Shown here in pieces: positions 30,204 to 39,133 of a DNA stretch of 50,308 nucleotides. The stretch covers positions 1-50,308 of the forward strand of contig BNBP01000051.1 of NCBI GenBank assembly GCA_014656015.1. Reading direction: 5' to 3'. Made by a program: the position numbers and the translations under genes. Positions within the stretch are counted from its first letter, which is position 1, and the number at the start of each line of letters is the position of its first letter. The DNA comes from Streptomyces griseoaurantiacus (GTDB lineage: Bacteria > Actinomycetota > Actinomycetes > Streptomycetales > Streptomycetaceae). The notes below the pieces were generated by a model. The model was given only the letters and a program-made list of their open reading frames with translations. It made no database searches and had not been told where the DNA came from.

Positions 30204-32279
30204 TCAGCGCAGTTCCTCGGGGCACGGGGTGCCCCGGGGGAGCTGGTAGGGGGCGCCCAGGCGGTAGACGCCCGGCTTCGGGGCGAGGAGTTCGGTCCAC
30301 TTGTCGCCGGCCGCGTCCTCCTCCGTCTCCATCAGGCAGCCGTTGACGTTGTCGAACGACTTCGGCTCGCCCTCCGTCCGGTGCTTGGAGCGCTCCGTCT
30401 CCTGCGGCGGTTTGACGCCCTTGCCGTCGGCGTCGACCAGGCCCAGCCAGGGCGAGTACGGGATGCGGATGAGGACCCGGCCCGCCTTCCTCACCTCGAT
30501 GGTCAGCTCGCCCTGGTCCGCGCGGTCCACGACGGCCGGGGGATCGGCGAGCGGCATCGGGTCGGTGACGGCGAAGAGCTGCCAGTTGGTGTCGCCCCAC
30601 ACCTGCTTCAGATACGGCATCCCGCGCTGCACGAGCTGCCGCTCCCGCTGCCCGCCGTCGCCGTCCGGCTCGTCCTTGGGCACGACGACGAAGTGGACGG
30701 CCCAGCGGCGCAGCCACTCGTGGTAGTTGGCCGAGTTGAGGGTGTCGTCGTAGAAGAGCGGGTTGCGCTCCATGTCTGCCTGGCGGTTCCAGCCACGCGC
30801 GAGGTTGACGTACGGCGCCAGCGCGGACGCCTCACGGTGCGAGGCGGCCGGGACGACCTCCACCCGGCCCTTGTCGGCGCCGGCCTTCTGCAGCTCGTTG
30901 ACCAGCGGCGCCAGCTCGCGCGCCCAGGAGGCCGCGGGCGTGGTGTGCACGACGTCGTCGACCGACTTGAAGCCGATCCACGTCGCGAAGCCCGCGCAGG
31001 CCACCACGATCGCGTACCACTTGCGGCTGCGCGGCACCGCGAAGGGCAGCGCGGCCAGCAGCACGGCGCCGCCGAACAGCATCGCGAGCCGCGTGATGTT
31101 CGAGCCGATCTGCGAGCTGACCAGCCAGACCAGCAGGATCGACAGCCCGTACACCGCGGCCGTGATCCGTACCGTCTTCCACTCCTTCGGCACCAGCGCG
31201 TAGACCAGCGCCGAGTACACGAACGGCAGGACGACCGAGCCGAAGGACATCGGCTGGGTGCCGGAGAACGGGAACAGCCACGCCGACAGCGCCACGACCA
31301 CGCTCGGCGCCAGCCCCAGCGCCCAGGCGCCCGGCCGGCGCTTCTGCAGGAACAGCGCGACCGCCACCAGGCCGACGAACAGCCCGGCCACCGGTGAGGC
31401 CATCGTCGCGAGCGCGGCCAGCGGGGCGGCGCACAGCGCCTTCGCCCACCGCTTGTAGCGCCAGCGGTACGGCCAGCAGAAGACCACGGCGGTCGCGCCC
31501 AGGCCGAACAGCGTGCCGAGGCCGAAGGTCACCCGGCCCGAGGCCGCGTTGCACAGCAGCGCGAAGACGCCCGCGAGCGCGGGCCCCAGCGGGTCGCGGA
31601 CCGAGCGGCTGCGGATCAGCATCATGGTCAGCAGCCCGGCCGAGAGCGTCCCCGCGATCATCATCGTCGTACGGACGCCGAGCACGGACATCAGGTACGG
31701 CGAGACGACGCTGTACGAGACCGGGTGCATGCCGCCGTACCAGGCGAGGTTGTACGCCGAGTCCGGGTGGCGGCCGACGAACTCGGCCCACGCGTCCTGC
31801 GCGGCCAGGTCGCCGCCACTGTTCGCGAACGTGAAGAACCAGACGAGGTGCAGCACCCCGGAGAGGACGGTGACGGCGAGCACGGGGCGCTGCCGGAAGA
31901 CCCGGGCGACGGGGGCGAAGGCGCCGGCGAGGCGCCCGTCGCGGGCACGGCGGGCCGGGCCGTCCAGGTCGTCCCGGCCGTCCCGGCCTTCCGGACCGTC
32001 CGCCGGGTCGGCTGGGTGCCCGGCGACGGGCGTGCCCTGGGCGTCCGGTGCTTCGCCGGTGTGCGCCCCGGCCGTCGTGGACGTGGTGGACGTCGCGCCG
32101 GGACCGTCCTCGGCCGCCGCCTCGCCCTGCGGTGCGGCGGTGTCGTCCGCCGCGTCCGGTGCCGAGTGGGTGCGGGGGGTGGCGGGGGTGGCCGGACCGT
32201 CGGCGGGCAGCACTATTCGCCGGGGCGGCTCGCTCCCCGGACGGGAGTCGTCGGCATGTGTCGGCTCCGCTGCGGCCAC
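30204..32279 (-). CDS. Large polytopic membrane protein, GT-C glycosyltransferase-like
   Basis: A 691-aa protein. Residues 1-115 are disordered and rich in Ala, Pro, Thr and Asp. About eleven to thirteen hydrophobic helices follow, beginning VLAVTVLSGVLHLVWFFTF. The first outside loop has SGGDLAAQDAWAEFVGRHPDSAYNLAWYGGMHPVSYS, with acidic residues placed as in lipid-dependent GT-C glycosyltransferases. A soluble C-terminal domain of about 200 residues (from RVEVVPAASHREASALAPYVNLARGWNRQ) completes it; this may sit outside the membrane. It could transfer sugars to envelope polymers, but a transporter label would also be made by automated tools. The start could be ATG 32279. Confidence 0.7.
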   Translation of the reverse strand: MAAAEPTHADDSRPGSEPPRRIVLPADGPATPATPRTHSAPDAADDTAAPQGEAAAEDGPGATSTTSTTAGAHTGEAPDAQGTPVAGHPADPADGPEGRDGRDDLDGPARRARDGRLAGAFAPVARVFRQRPVLAVTVLSGVLHLVWFFTFANSGGDLAAQDAWAEFVGRHPDSAYNLAWYGGMHPVSYSVVSPYLMSVLGVRTTMMIAGTLSAGLLTMMLIRSRSVRDPLGPALAGVFALLCNAASGRVTFGLGTLFGLGATAVVFCWPYRWRYKRWAKALCAAPLAALATMASPVAGLFVGLVAVALFLQKRRPGAWALGLAPSVVVALSAWLFPFSGTQPMSFGSVVLPFVYSALVYALVPKEWKTVRITAAVYGLSILLVWLVSSQIGSNITRLAMLFGGAVLLAALPFAVPRSRKWYAIVVACAGFATWIGFKSVDDVVHTTPAASWARELAPLVNELQKAGADKGRVEVVPAASHREASALAPYVNLARGWNRQADMERNPLFYDDTLNSANYHEWLRRWAVHFVVVPKDEPDGDGGQRERQLVQRGMPYLKQVWGDTNWQLFAVTDPMPLADPPAVVDRADQGELTIEVRKAGRVLIRIPYSPWLGLVDADGKGVKPPQETERSKHRTEGEPKSFDNVNGCLMETEEDAAGDKWTELLAPKPGVYRLGAPYQLPRGTPCPEELR

Positions 32280-32534
32280 GTCAAGGCACTCCCCGTGTCC
32301 CGTCTTCCTGTGTTCCGTCGGGCCCCACCGCCCGTCCGCTCCCCCGGTCTCGCGACGCTAGCACGCACGGCCCCCGGCACCCCCACCGGACGGGCCCCCC
32401 GCCCGCCCCGCGCGGGCCGGCCGCCGAAGCTCGGGGACCCGCCGTACCACCCTCCGTGAACAGGTCTTCCCCGCCCCCGTCCGCACCACACGGCGGTGGC
32501 CCGGACCGGGACGGGGAAGGACGGGTGCGAGGGA

Positions 32535-35078
32535 TCAGCCCAGACGCGTCAGCTTCGAGGTGAAGCCGGGCTCCTCCAGGTCCTGCCGCAAGGTGACCGG
32601 CACCTTCACCGCGCTGCCCGTGCCGTCACCGACCGTGAGCGAACCGACCTTGGCGCCGGCCTTCGCGGTGTGCGGCAGCTCGTCCGCGGCGAACTTCAGC
32701 TTCACGGTGAGGCCCGCCCAGCCGACCGCCTTGACGTCCTTGGTGATCACCACGGGCGTCCGGCCGCCGAGACCGTCGTCCACGGCTCCGACGACGGTGC
32801 CCTTCTTCAGGATCGTCGCCGACTCCAGCGAGGCCTGCGCGGCCCGGATCAGCTTGTCGCTCGCGTCGAGGGCCCCGCTGAGGATGGTGTTGTCCTCGCC
32901 GCCCGGCCCCTGGCCCACCACCGCGCCGACGATCGTGCGGGTCTGGCCGCCGACCTTCTTGACCGCCGCGAAGACCAGGTTGCCGCCCGCGGCCGTGGTG
33001 GTGCCGGTCTTGATGCCGACGACACCGTTGTAGCCGACCAGGCGGTTCCAGTTGCTGTGCTTGTCGCCCTTGTAGTCGGTGTACTCCATCATCGCCGCGA
33101 TCTGCCGGAAGGAGCTGTCCTTCATCGCGGCCTTGGCGAGCTTGACCTGGTCGACGGCGGTGCTGACGGTCGTCTTCTCCAGGCCCGAGGGGTCGGTGTA
33201 CGTCGTGTTGGTCATGCCGAGCTGCTTGGCGGTGGTGTTCATCTTGGCGACGAACGCCTTCTCCGAACCGGCGTCCCAGCGGGCCACCAGTCGCGCCACG
33301 TTGTTCGCCGAGGCGATGAGAAGGGCCTGCAGGGCCTCCTTCTCCGTGATGGAGTCGCCGGCGTGGACCTTGACCGTCGACTCGCCGTCCGCGGTCGCCT
33401 GGTCCTCGGCCGGCTGGTCCACCTTGATCTTCTCGCCCTCGCCGCCCTTGAGCGGGTGGTTCTTGAGGATCAGGTAGGCCGTCATGACCTTGGTGACACT
33501 GGCGATCGGCGCGGGCTTCTGCTCGCCGGAGGACCCGTACGAGCCGATGCCGAGGACGTCCAGCGCCGCCTGGCCCCCGGACGGCCAGGGGATGTCCGTG
33601 TCGCTGCCCTTGAAGGCGTAGCTCGACTGCGCGGTGAGGTCGAGTGCCGGGTCGGGGAGCGGACGCATGCTCTGTGCGACCGCGAAGACGATCGCGAGGA
33701 GCACGACCAGCGGCGTCCAGATCTTGACCCGCCGCACGAGCGTGCGCGCCGGGGTCTCCGGGGGCGGCGGGGTGTTGGTCAGCTCCGCGAGGAGGTCGAG
33801 CGGCGGCTTCGGCGGCAGCGGCTGCTGGGTGGTGCGCTCGGGGCCGACCCGCGGGAGCGCGGCGGTCGGGGCGGCGGGCGGCACGGGAGCGGCGGGCGCC
33901 TTGGCGTCCTCGGGGCCCTTCGGGCTCTTGTCGCTCTCGGGGCTCTTGGGGGCGGCGGGCTTCGCGGTGTCCGTCCGGACGCCTCGACCGGCCGTGGGCG
34001 TCGGGCGCGGCTTACCGGCCTCCGGGTCGTCGAACGACTTGAGCGGGACGAACCGGCTCGTGCGCTCGGCCTCCCGCTCGGCGGCGGAGCCCGCGGTGTC
34101 GGAGGGCTTCGGAGCGTCGGACGACGCGGCCGTGCCCGTGCCGGAGCCGGAGCCGGAGTCCTTGGGTCTCCGCAGGGAGGTGGTCCTGGTGTCCTTGCGG
34201 GCGGCCTCGTCCGTGGACGTGCCCGTGCCCGTGCCTGTGTCCTTCGCCCCGTCCTTGCCGGTCGCGTCCTTGCCGGTCCCGTCCTTGCCGGTCCCGTCCT
34301 TGCCGGAACCGGTGTCCCGGCGCTTCAGCGTGGCGGTGGGCCGGTCCACGGCGGGACGCGGCGCCTTGAAGACGGCGGTGGCCTGGTCGACGGCGGGCTT
34401 CGGGTCGTCCTTGGCGCCCTTGTCGTCCTTGGCGTTCTTTCCGTCCTTGCCGCTCTCGCCGCTCTCGTCGGCCTCTGCGGTCGTGGCGGTCCCGTCGGCC
34501 CCCGCCGGCTTCGCGGAACCCGCCGCATCCGGCTCCGGCTCGGGCTCCGCCTTCCGCTCGGGCGCGGACGTCGACCCGCCCGACTCGCGCTCGGCCCTCG
34601 CGGGGACCGCGTCCGCCGGCTCGGCCGGTCCGTCCGCCGCCGCACCGTCACCGTCGCCACCGGACGCGGGGTCCTCGGCGGCGTCGGCCGTGCCGGCCTC
34701 GTCGGACTCATCGGCCTCGTCGGACTCCCGGTCCGCGCTGCGCACCCACGAGGCCACCGCGGCCCTGCGGTCCTCCTCGCCGGTCCCCGCGGGCTTCACG
34801 GCCCCCTCGGGGGCCTCGGCGGCCTCCGCGGACTCCGTGCCGCCGCCGTCCGCCGCGGAGGGCCGTACGGCCTCCTTGAGCGCGCGGGTCGAGAACACAG
34901 CCGTCGCCTGGTCGACGCGCACCCGCTCCCGGGCCACCGTCAGACGGGGATCGGCCGGGGCGGAGGACTCCCCGCTCTCCGACGGCCGGGCCGGGCCCGG
35001 AACCGCCGACCCACTCCCCGACGTCGGCTCCTTCGACGACTCGTGCTGCTTCGACCTGTCGGGGGACTCGCCCGCCAC
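32535..35078 (-). CDS. D-alanyl-D-alanine carboxypeptidase (PBP5/peptidase S11) with long disordered N-terminus
   Basis: An 847-aa protein. Residues 1-450 are cytoplasmic, acidic and low-complexity (Glu, Asp, Ala, Lys, Pro), containing repeated VDQATAVF-like motifs and KDGTG-type five-residue repeats at 34240-34310. One membrane helix (PLVVLLAIVFAVAQ, about 450-467) follows, then the S11 domain: S-x-x-K in ASVTKV, S-x-N in IASANN, K-T-G in GIKTGTT. A PBP5-like C-terminal beta domain ends the protein. It trims the terminal D-Ala of peptidoglycan outside the membrane. The GTG at 35078 has GGAGGAGG. A cytoplasmic tail half the protein's length hints at regulatory contacts, perhaps phosphorylation; that is inference. 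Confidence 0.9.
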   Translation of the reverse strand: MAGESPDRSKQHESSKEPTSGSGSAVPGPARPSESGESSAPADPRLTVARERVRVDQATAVFSTRALKEAVRPSAADGGGTESAEAAEAPEGAVKPAGTGEEDRRAAVASWVRSADRESDEADESDEAGTADAAEDPASGGDGDGAAADGPAEPADAVPARAERESGGSTSAPERKAEPEPEPDAAGSAKPAGADGTATTAEADESGESGKDGKNAKDDKGAKDDPKPAVDQATAVFKAPRPAVDRPTATLKRRDTGSGKDGTGKDGTGKDATGKDGAKDTGTGTGTSTDEAARKDTRTTSLRRPKDSGSGSGTGTAASSDAPKPSDTAGSAAEREAERTSRFVPLKSFDDPEAGKPRPTPTAGRGVRTDTAKPAAPKSPESDKSPKGPEDAKAPAAPVPPAAPTAALPRVGPERTTQQPLPPKPPLDLLAELTNTPPPPETPARTLVRRVKIWTPLVVLLAIVFAVAQSMRPLPDPALDLTAQSSYAFKGSDTDIPWPSGGQAALDVLGIGSYGSSGEQKPAPIASVTKVMTAYLILKNHPLKGGEGEKIKVDQPAEDQATADGESTVKVHAGDSITEKEALQALLIASANNVARLVARWDAGSEKAFVAKMNTTAKQLGMTNTTYTDPSGLEKTTVSTAVDQVKLAKAAMKDSSFRQIAAMMEYTDYKGDKHSNWNRLVGYNGVVGIKTGTTTAAGGNLVFAAVKKVGGQTRTIVGAVVGQGPGGEDNTILSGALDASDKLIRAAQASLESATILKKGTVVGAVDDGLGGRTPVVITKDVKAVGWAGLTVKLKFAADELPHTAKAGAKVGSLTVGDGTGSAVKVPVTLRQDLEEPGFTSKLTRLG

Positions 35079-35307
35079 CGATGCCTCCTCCGTCGCGCAC
35101 GGCCATCCGTGCGCCCTGACCCGAAACCGTGAACCGCCGCCCGGACACCGCTGTCCGAACCATGTACCAGTGTCCTGTGTGGGGGCTTGCCCCCTGGTGT
35201 AGACGAGAACGACATACCTACCGGTTCCACTACGAACCGGTCACGCACCCTCGACAGACCAATGTGAGAGGGGTCACCCTGTCATTCATCCACGCGGGGA
35301 GGCATGG

Positions 35308-36060
35308 ATGGGCAGGAGCCGCAGAACACTTCCGGAGGAGCTTCTGTTGCTCGCACTGGACCCGGCCACGGGTACCACTGCGCAGCCGCAGTCGCTCGAC
35401 CTGGGTCTGGCCGGGGCACAGCTAGTGGAGCTGGCGCTGGCCGGACGGATAGCCCCAGACGGGGATCGTATCGCCGTGGTGGTACCACGGCCGACAGGAG
35501 ATCCGACACTGGACTGCGCACTGGAGTTGCTGCGAAGGCGCGGCGCCCCGGTACGCGCGGTCCACTGGATAGGCGGGCCCCGGCTGGGGCTGCGTCAGAC
35601 GTATCTCTCGCACCTGGAGCGGTGCGGCATGGTGCATGCCGTGGCGGGCCAGATGTGCGGGGTGCTACCGACGACGCGCTACCAGGCGACGGACAACGCG
35701 ATCAGCCGGGAGATCAGGGCCCGGCTGGACTCCGCGATCCGCACCGGCGTACCGCCGGACCCGCGGACCGCGGCGCTCGCGGCGCTGGCCCACGCGGTCG
35801 GCCTCGGCAAGCACCTGTATCCGGGCAACGAGGGACGCTCGTCCCGTTCCCGGCTGCGGGACCTGATCCGGCACGACCCGATGGGCGGACTCGTGGCGCA
35901 CGCCGTGATGGACGTCCAGAACGGCGCCGCCGGACAGCCGCGCCGGGGCCAGCCGAACGGGCGGCCGGCGGCCGGCCCCGCCAGGCCGGCGGAGCCCGCA
36001 CGCGGGGTGCCGATGCAGCCGCACCGCGGTTCCACCATGGCACGCGCGGTGGCGCACTGA
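35308..36060 (+). CDS. GPP34 (GOLPH3-like) family protein
   Basis: A 250-aa protein. LPEELLLLALDPATGTTAQPQSLDLGLAGAQLVELALAGRI is the GOLPH3/GPP34 N-terminal helical motif, followed by the long helical body with RAVHWI, LSHLERCGMVHAV and TAALAALAHAVGLGKHLYP. The last about 50 residues are Pro/Arg/Gly-rich. In eukaryotes this fold binds phosphoinositides at the Golgi; Streptomyces carries many copies of unknown role, probably membrane-peripheral. ATG 35308 is used; another ATG at 35304 is in a different frame. Divergent from the carboxypeptidase gene. Confidence 0.85.
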   Translation: MGRSRRTLPEELLLLALDPATGTTAQPQSLDLGLAGAQLVELALAGRIAPDGDRIAVVVPRPTGDPTLDCALELLRRRGAPVRAVHWIGGPRLGLRQTYLSHLERCGMVHAVAGQMCGVLPTTRYQATDNAISREIRARLDSAIRTGVPPDPRTAALAALAHAVGLGKHLYPGNEGRSSRSRLRDLIRHDPMGGLVAHAVMDVQNGAAGQPRRGQPNGRPAAGPARPAEPARGVPMQPHRGSTMARAVAH

Positions 36061-36135
36061 CACCGAAGACGCCACCGGGCGCGGCACACGGACCACAGGA
36101 CACCGCAGGGACCCGCCGCACCGACGTCCCCACGA

Positions 36136-36159
36136 CCCGTACGCGGGAACGCGTACGGG
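36136..36159 (+). terminator. 10-bp perfect hairpin after the GPP34 gene
   Basis: CCCGTACGCG (36136-36145) and CGCGTACGGG (36150-36159) pair perfectly around GGAA, a stable tetraloop. It lies 75 bp past the stop codon and before the regulator promoter. Confidence 0.6.
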
Positions 36160-36314
36160 CCGTGGGCGTGCCCACCCGGGCGTGTGGGGTCCCGAACTGG
36201 CGTGTACGTGCCGCACATCCACCGTTTGCCAGCGGTGATGAGCACCTTGGTGGCAATCTGCTCAACAGCAGATACGCATAGTCAGCCTTGCAGGCAGCCG
36301 GAGGTGCACGTCCC

Positions 36315-37184
36315 GTGGCGTCCAATGTCAATCCCACCGTCCGGCGGCGCCGGCTGGGCCAGGAGCTGCGCCGGCTCCGCGAGTTGAAGGGCATGACGGC
36401 CGAGGAGGTGGCCGAGCGGCTCCTGGTCTCGCAGTCGAAGATCAGCCGTCTGGAGAACGGACGGCGCAGCATCAGCCAGCGCGACGTGCGGGACCTGTGC
36501 GGGGTGTACGAGGTGGAGGACGTCCGTATCGTCGACTCGCTGATGCAGATGGCCAAGGACTCCCGCCAGCAGGGCTGGTGGCACTCCTTCGGCGACATCC
36601 CGTACAGCGTCTACATCGGTCTGGAGACGGACGCGGCCTCGCTGCGCATCTACGATCCCCAGGTCGTCCCCGGGCTGTTGCAGACCCGCCCGTACGCCGA
36701 GGCGCTGATCGCGGGCGCGTTGCCCGAGACCGCCTCGGCGGACATCGACAAACGGGTGCAGGTGCGGATGCGCAGGCAGGAACGAATCTCCGCGCCGGAG
36801 AACCCGCTTCGCCTGTGGACCGTGCTGGACGAGGCCGCGCTGCGCCGGGTGGTCGGCAGCCGGCTGGTGATGCGGGAGCAGTTGGAGCACCTGGTCGAGC
36901 AGTCCCAACTGCCGCACGTCACCGTGCAGGTGATCCCCTTCGAGATGGGCGCGCACCCCGGCCTCAACGGGCAGTACGCGATCCTGGAGTTCCCGGACAC
37001 GGCCGATTCCAGCGTCGTCTACATCGAGGGCGTCACCAGCGACCTGTATCTGGAGAAAGCCGCGGACGTGCAGAAGTACAGCGTCATGTACGAGCACTTG
37101 AGGGCGCAGGCGCTGAACGTGGAGCAGTCCCGCGAGGTCATCTCGCGCATCGCCAAGGAGTACGCGCGGGAGTACTCGGGCTGA
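36315..37184 (+). CDS. XRE-family regulator with DUF5753 (WhiJ-like)
   Basis: A 289-aa regulator. The N-terminal HTH (RRRLGQELRRLRELKGMTAEEVAERLLVSQSKISRLENGRR) is followed from about residue 90 by the DUF5753 domain: YIGLETDAASLRIYDPQVVPGLLQTRPYAEALI and later VTVQVIPFEMGAHPGLNGQYAILEF. The GTG at 36315 follows GGAGGTG. In Streptomyces such genes are regularly paired with a small DUF397 gene, as here 314 bp downstream; WhiJ-type pairs act in development or antibiotic control, and toxin-antitoxin-like interaction has been proposed for them. Confidence 0.9.
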   Translation: MASNVNPTVRRRRLGQELRRLRELKGMTAEEVAERLLVSQSKISRLENGRRSISQRDVRDLCGVYEVEDVRIVDSLMQMAKDSRQQGWWHSFGDIPYSVYIGLETDAASLRIYDPQVVPGLLQTRPYAEALIAGALPETASADIDKRVQVRMRRQERISAPENPLRLWTVLDEAALRRVVGSRLVMREQLEHLVEQSQLPHVTVQVIPFEMGAHPGLNGQYAILEFPDTADSSVVYIEGVTSDLYLEKAADVQKYSVMYEHLRAQALNVEQSREVISRIAKEYAREYSG

Positions 37185-37231
37185 GCCCCCGCCCCGCTGA
37201 TCGGCCGGGCAAGCCGGTCGGTCGGCCGGCC

Positions 37232-37265
37232 GGGCGAATCGGTCGGCCGGGCGAATCGGTCGGCC
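37232..37265. repeat. 17-bp tandem duplication
   Basis: GGGCGAATCGGTCGGCC occurs twice head to tail, embedded in a longer CGGCCGG-rich stretch from 37200 to 37270. It lies between the XRE regulator and its DUF397 partner gene. Confidence 0.7.
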
Positions 37266-37497
37266 GGCGCGAGGAAAGGCCGCACGGTACACCCCGGGCG
37301 GTACCGACGGAAGTCCCTCTGGAATATGCCATCCGGTCGAGTGAACGGCCGCACCGCCCGCCGAGCGTGACGAGTAGCGTCGATCACGCCAATGGAGCAG
37401 CAATGTTGGCGTGAACCCGTGCCGTGGGCCCGCGAGGCGGCCCCGCGGTACGGGAACAGCCCATCACGACCGGCCGAACAGCACTAGCGGAGCGAAC

Positions 37498-37707
37498 ATG
37501 GCAATTCAGCAGGGCGCCACCGAGACCTGGACCAAGTCCTCGTACTCCACGGGAAACGGTGCGTGCGTCGAGGTCAAGTCCCCGGTTCCGGCGGCGATGG
37601 CCGTACGGGACTCCAAGGTTCCCCAGGGTCCCGCCCTGGCCTTCCCGGCGGGCGTGTGGAACGCCTTCGTGGCGGAGGTGGGCCGGCGCGCCACAGACCT
37701 CGGCTGA
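37498..37707 (+). CDS. DUF397 small protein, partner of the XRE regulator
   Basis: A 69-aa protein with the family features TWTKSSYSTGNGACVEV near the N-terminus, AVRDSKVPQGPALAFPAGVWNAFVAEV in the second half. The W-x-K-S-S-x-S, C-V-E-V and V-R-D-S-K motifs define DUF397. These proteins bind or are antagonised by the neighbouring XRE/DUF5753 regulator. The ATG at 37498 lies just before the domain; AGCGGAG is upstream. Confidence 0.9.
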   Translation: MAIQQGATETWTKSSYSTGNGACVEVKSPVPAAMAVRDSKVPQGPALAFPAGVWNAFVAEVGRRATDLG

Positions 37708-37851
37708 GCGCACCTCACCGACGTCGCTTCACCCTTTTCAGGTTCCACCGCTGACGCCCTCTCGACTGGCCGCCGTCCCAGCCGAGGGGGCTTCATGCTG
37801 CCCGGCCGCCCCGTGCCGGCGGCCCTGTCCCGGCCTCGCCCCGCACGGCGG

Positions 37852-39012
37852 TCACGCCCGGGGGTAGCGGGCCAGCCACCCCGGTGTCGCGGCCGTCGGG
37901 GTGTGCAGGGAGGGGCCCTGGGTCATCTCCATCGCGAAGTCGTCGGCGAGCACGAGCATCGTCGCCCGTCCCTCCAGTTCCGCCAGCCACGCCGGCGGCA
38001 GCGCCGTCTCCCCGTACAGCGCCCCCAGCATCCCGCCCACCAGCGCCCCGGCCGCCCCCGAGGGGCCCCCGTGGCTCACCGCGAGCCGCAGGCCGTGCCG
38101 CACGTCCTCCCCCACCAGCGCGCAGTACACCGCCGCCGAGAGCACCCGCTCCGCCGAGCCGCCGTCCACCAGCTCCGCCACCCGCGCCGCCGAGGGCAGC
38201 CCCTGCCGCACCGCTCCCAGCGCCCGCTGCAGTGCCTCGGCGACCGGTTCCTGCCCCGGCCGCGGCGACAGCAGGTGCAGCGCCCGCTGCACCCCGTCGT
38301 CCACGTCCCCGCCACGTGCCAGCGCGTGCACGACGACGGCGTACGCGCCGGCCGCGAGGTACGCCGTGGGGTGCCCGTGGGTCTGGGTGGCGCACTCCAG
38401 GGCGAGTTGCATCACGAGGTGCGGCTCCCAGCCCACCAGCAGTCCGAACGGCGCCGACCTGACCACCGCCTCGGGGCCCACGGCGGCGGGGTTCTTGGGT
38501 GCGGCCGGGGTGCCCATCACGGCGTCGCCGAGGCCGAGCAGACAGGCGCGGGTCGGGGCGCGGCGCGCGTACAGCCACTCCTCGCGCGCCAGCCAGCCGT
38601 CCTCCGTGCGCCGCTCGTCCGGGCCCCAGTCGTGCTGGGTGGCCGCCCAGCGGCGATAGGCGCGATGCAGGTCGGTCGGCGGGTGCCAGGCGCCGGTGTC
38701 CCTGCGGACCTGGGCGCGGATCAGGCCGTCCAGGGTGAACAGGGTGAGCTGGGTGAGGTGCGAGACGGTGCCGCGGCGGCCGTGGTGGACGAGGAGGTCG
38801 GCGGGACCCCGCTCGCCGTGCTCCTCGCGGACGCGGTCCGCGGACAGGCCGTCGAGCGGGGTGCCCAGCGCGTCGCCGATCGCCGCGCCCAGCAGCGTTC
38901 CGCGCACCCGGCTGCGGAAGTCCTGCTGTTCGGTACGGCCCCAGACGGCACCGGCTGTCGCACCCACCCAGGCCTCCTCACGGCCGCCGTCCGCGCGTGT
39001 CCGCATGTCCAT
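37852..39012 (-). CDS. ADP-ribosylglycohydrolase-like (DraG/ARH fold) protein
   Basis: A 386-aa helical protein. SRVRGTLLGAAIGDALGTPLDGLSA is the DraG-type N-terminal motif, RGTVSHLTQLTLFTLDGLIRA the second (normally S-D-D-T-Q, here S-H-L-T-Q, so a metal-ligand Asp pair is missing), and GALVGGMLGALYGE the third. The closing LVLADDFAMEM retains some acidic residues. The changed second motif suggests reduced or altered Mg-dependent hydrolase activity. The start is unclear: ATG 39012 is used as it comes before the conserved part; the frame is open to 39096. It stands alone on the minus strand. Confidence 0.8.
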   Translation of the reverse strand: MDMRTRADGGREEAWVGATAGAVWGRTEQQDFRSRVRGTLLGAAIGDALGTPLDGLSADRVREEHGERGPADLLVHHGRRGTVSHLTQLTLFTLDGLIRAQVRRDTGAWHPPTDLHRAYRRWAATQHDWGPDERRTEDGWLAREEWLYARRAPTRACLLGLGDAVMGTPAAPKNPAAVGPEAVVRSAPFGLLVGWEPHLVMQLALECATQTHGHPTAYLAAGAYAVVVHALARGGDVDDGVQRALHLLSPRPGQEPVAEALQRALGAVRQGLPSAARVAELVDGGSAERVLSAAVYCALVGEDVRHGLRLAVSHGGPSGAAGALVGGMLGALYGETALPPAWLAELEGRATMLVLADDFAMEMTQGPSLHTPTAATPGWLARYPRA

Positions 39013-39133
39013 GTCCGCATGTTCCGTATGTTCGGCGTGCGGCACTGTAATCGAACGGAGACGCTGCGCTGCGAACCACGGGCCCACATGCGCCACACCC
39101 CCACATCCGCGGGGGCGCGGCGCGTCCCGGCCC

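Noticed and set aside
37185..37497. A small gene between the XRE and DUF397 genes
   Set aside because: The region is dominated by CGGCCGG repeats and holds no ORF with plausible start and bias.
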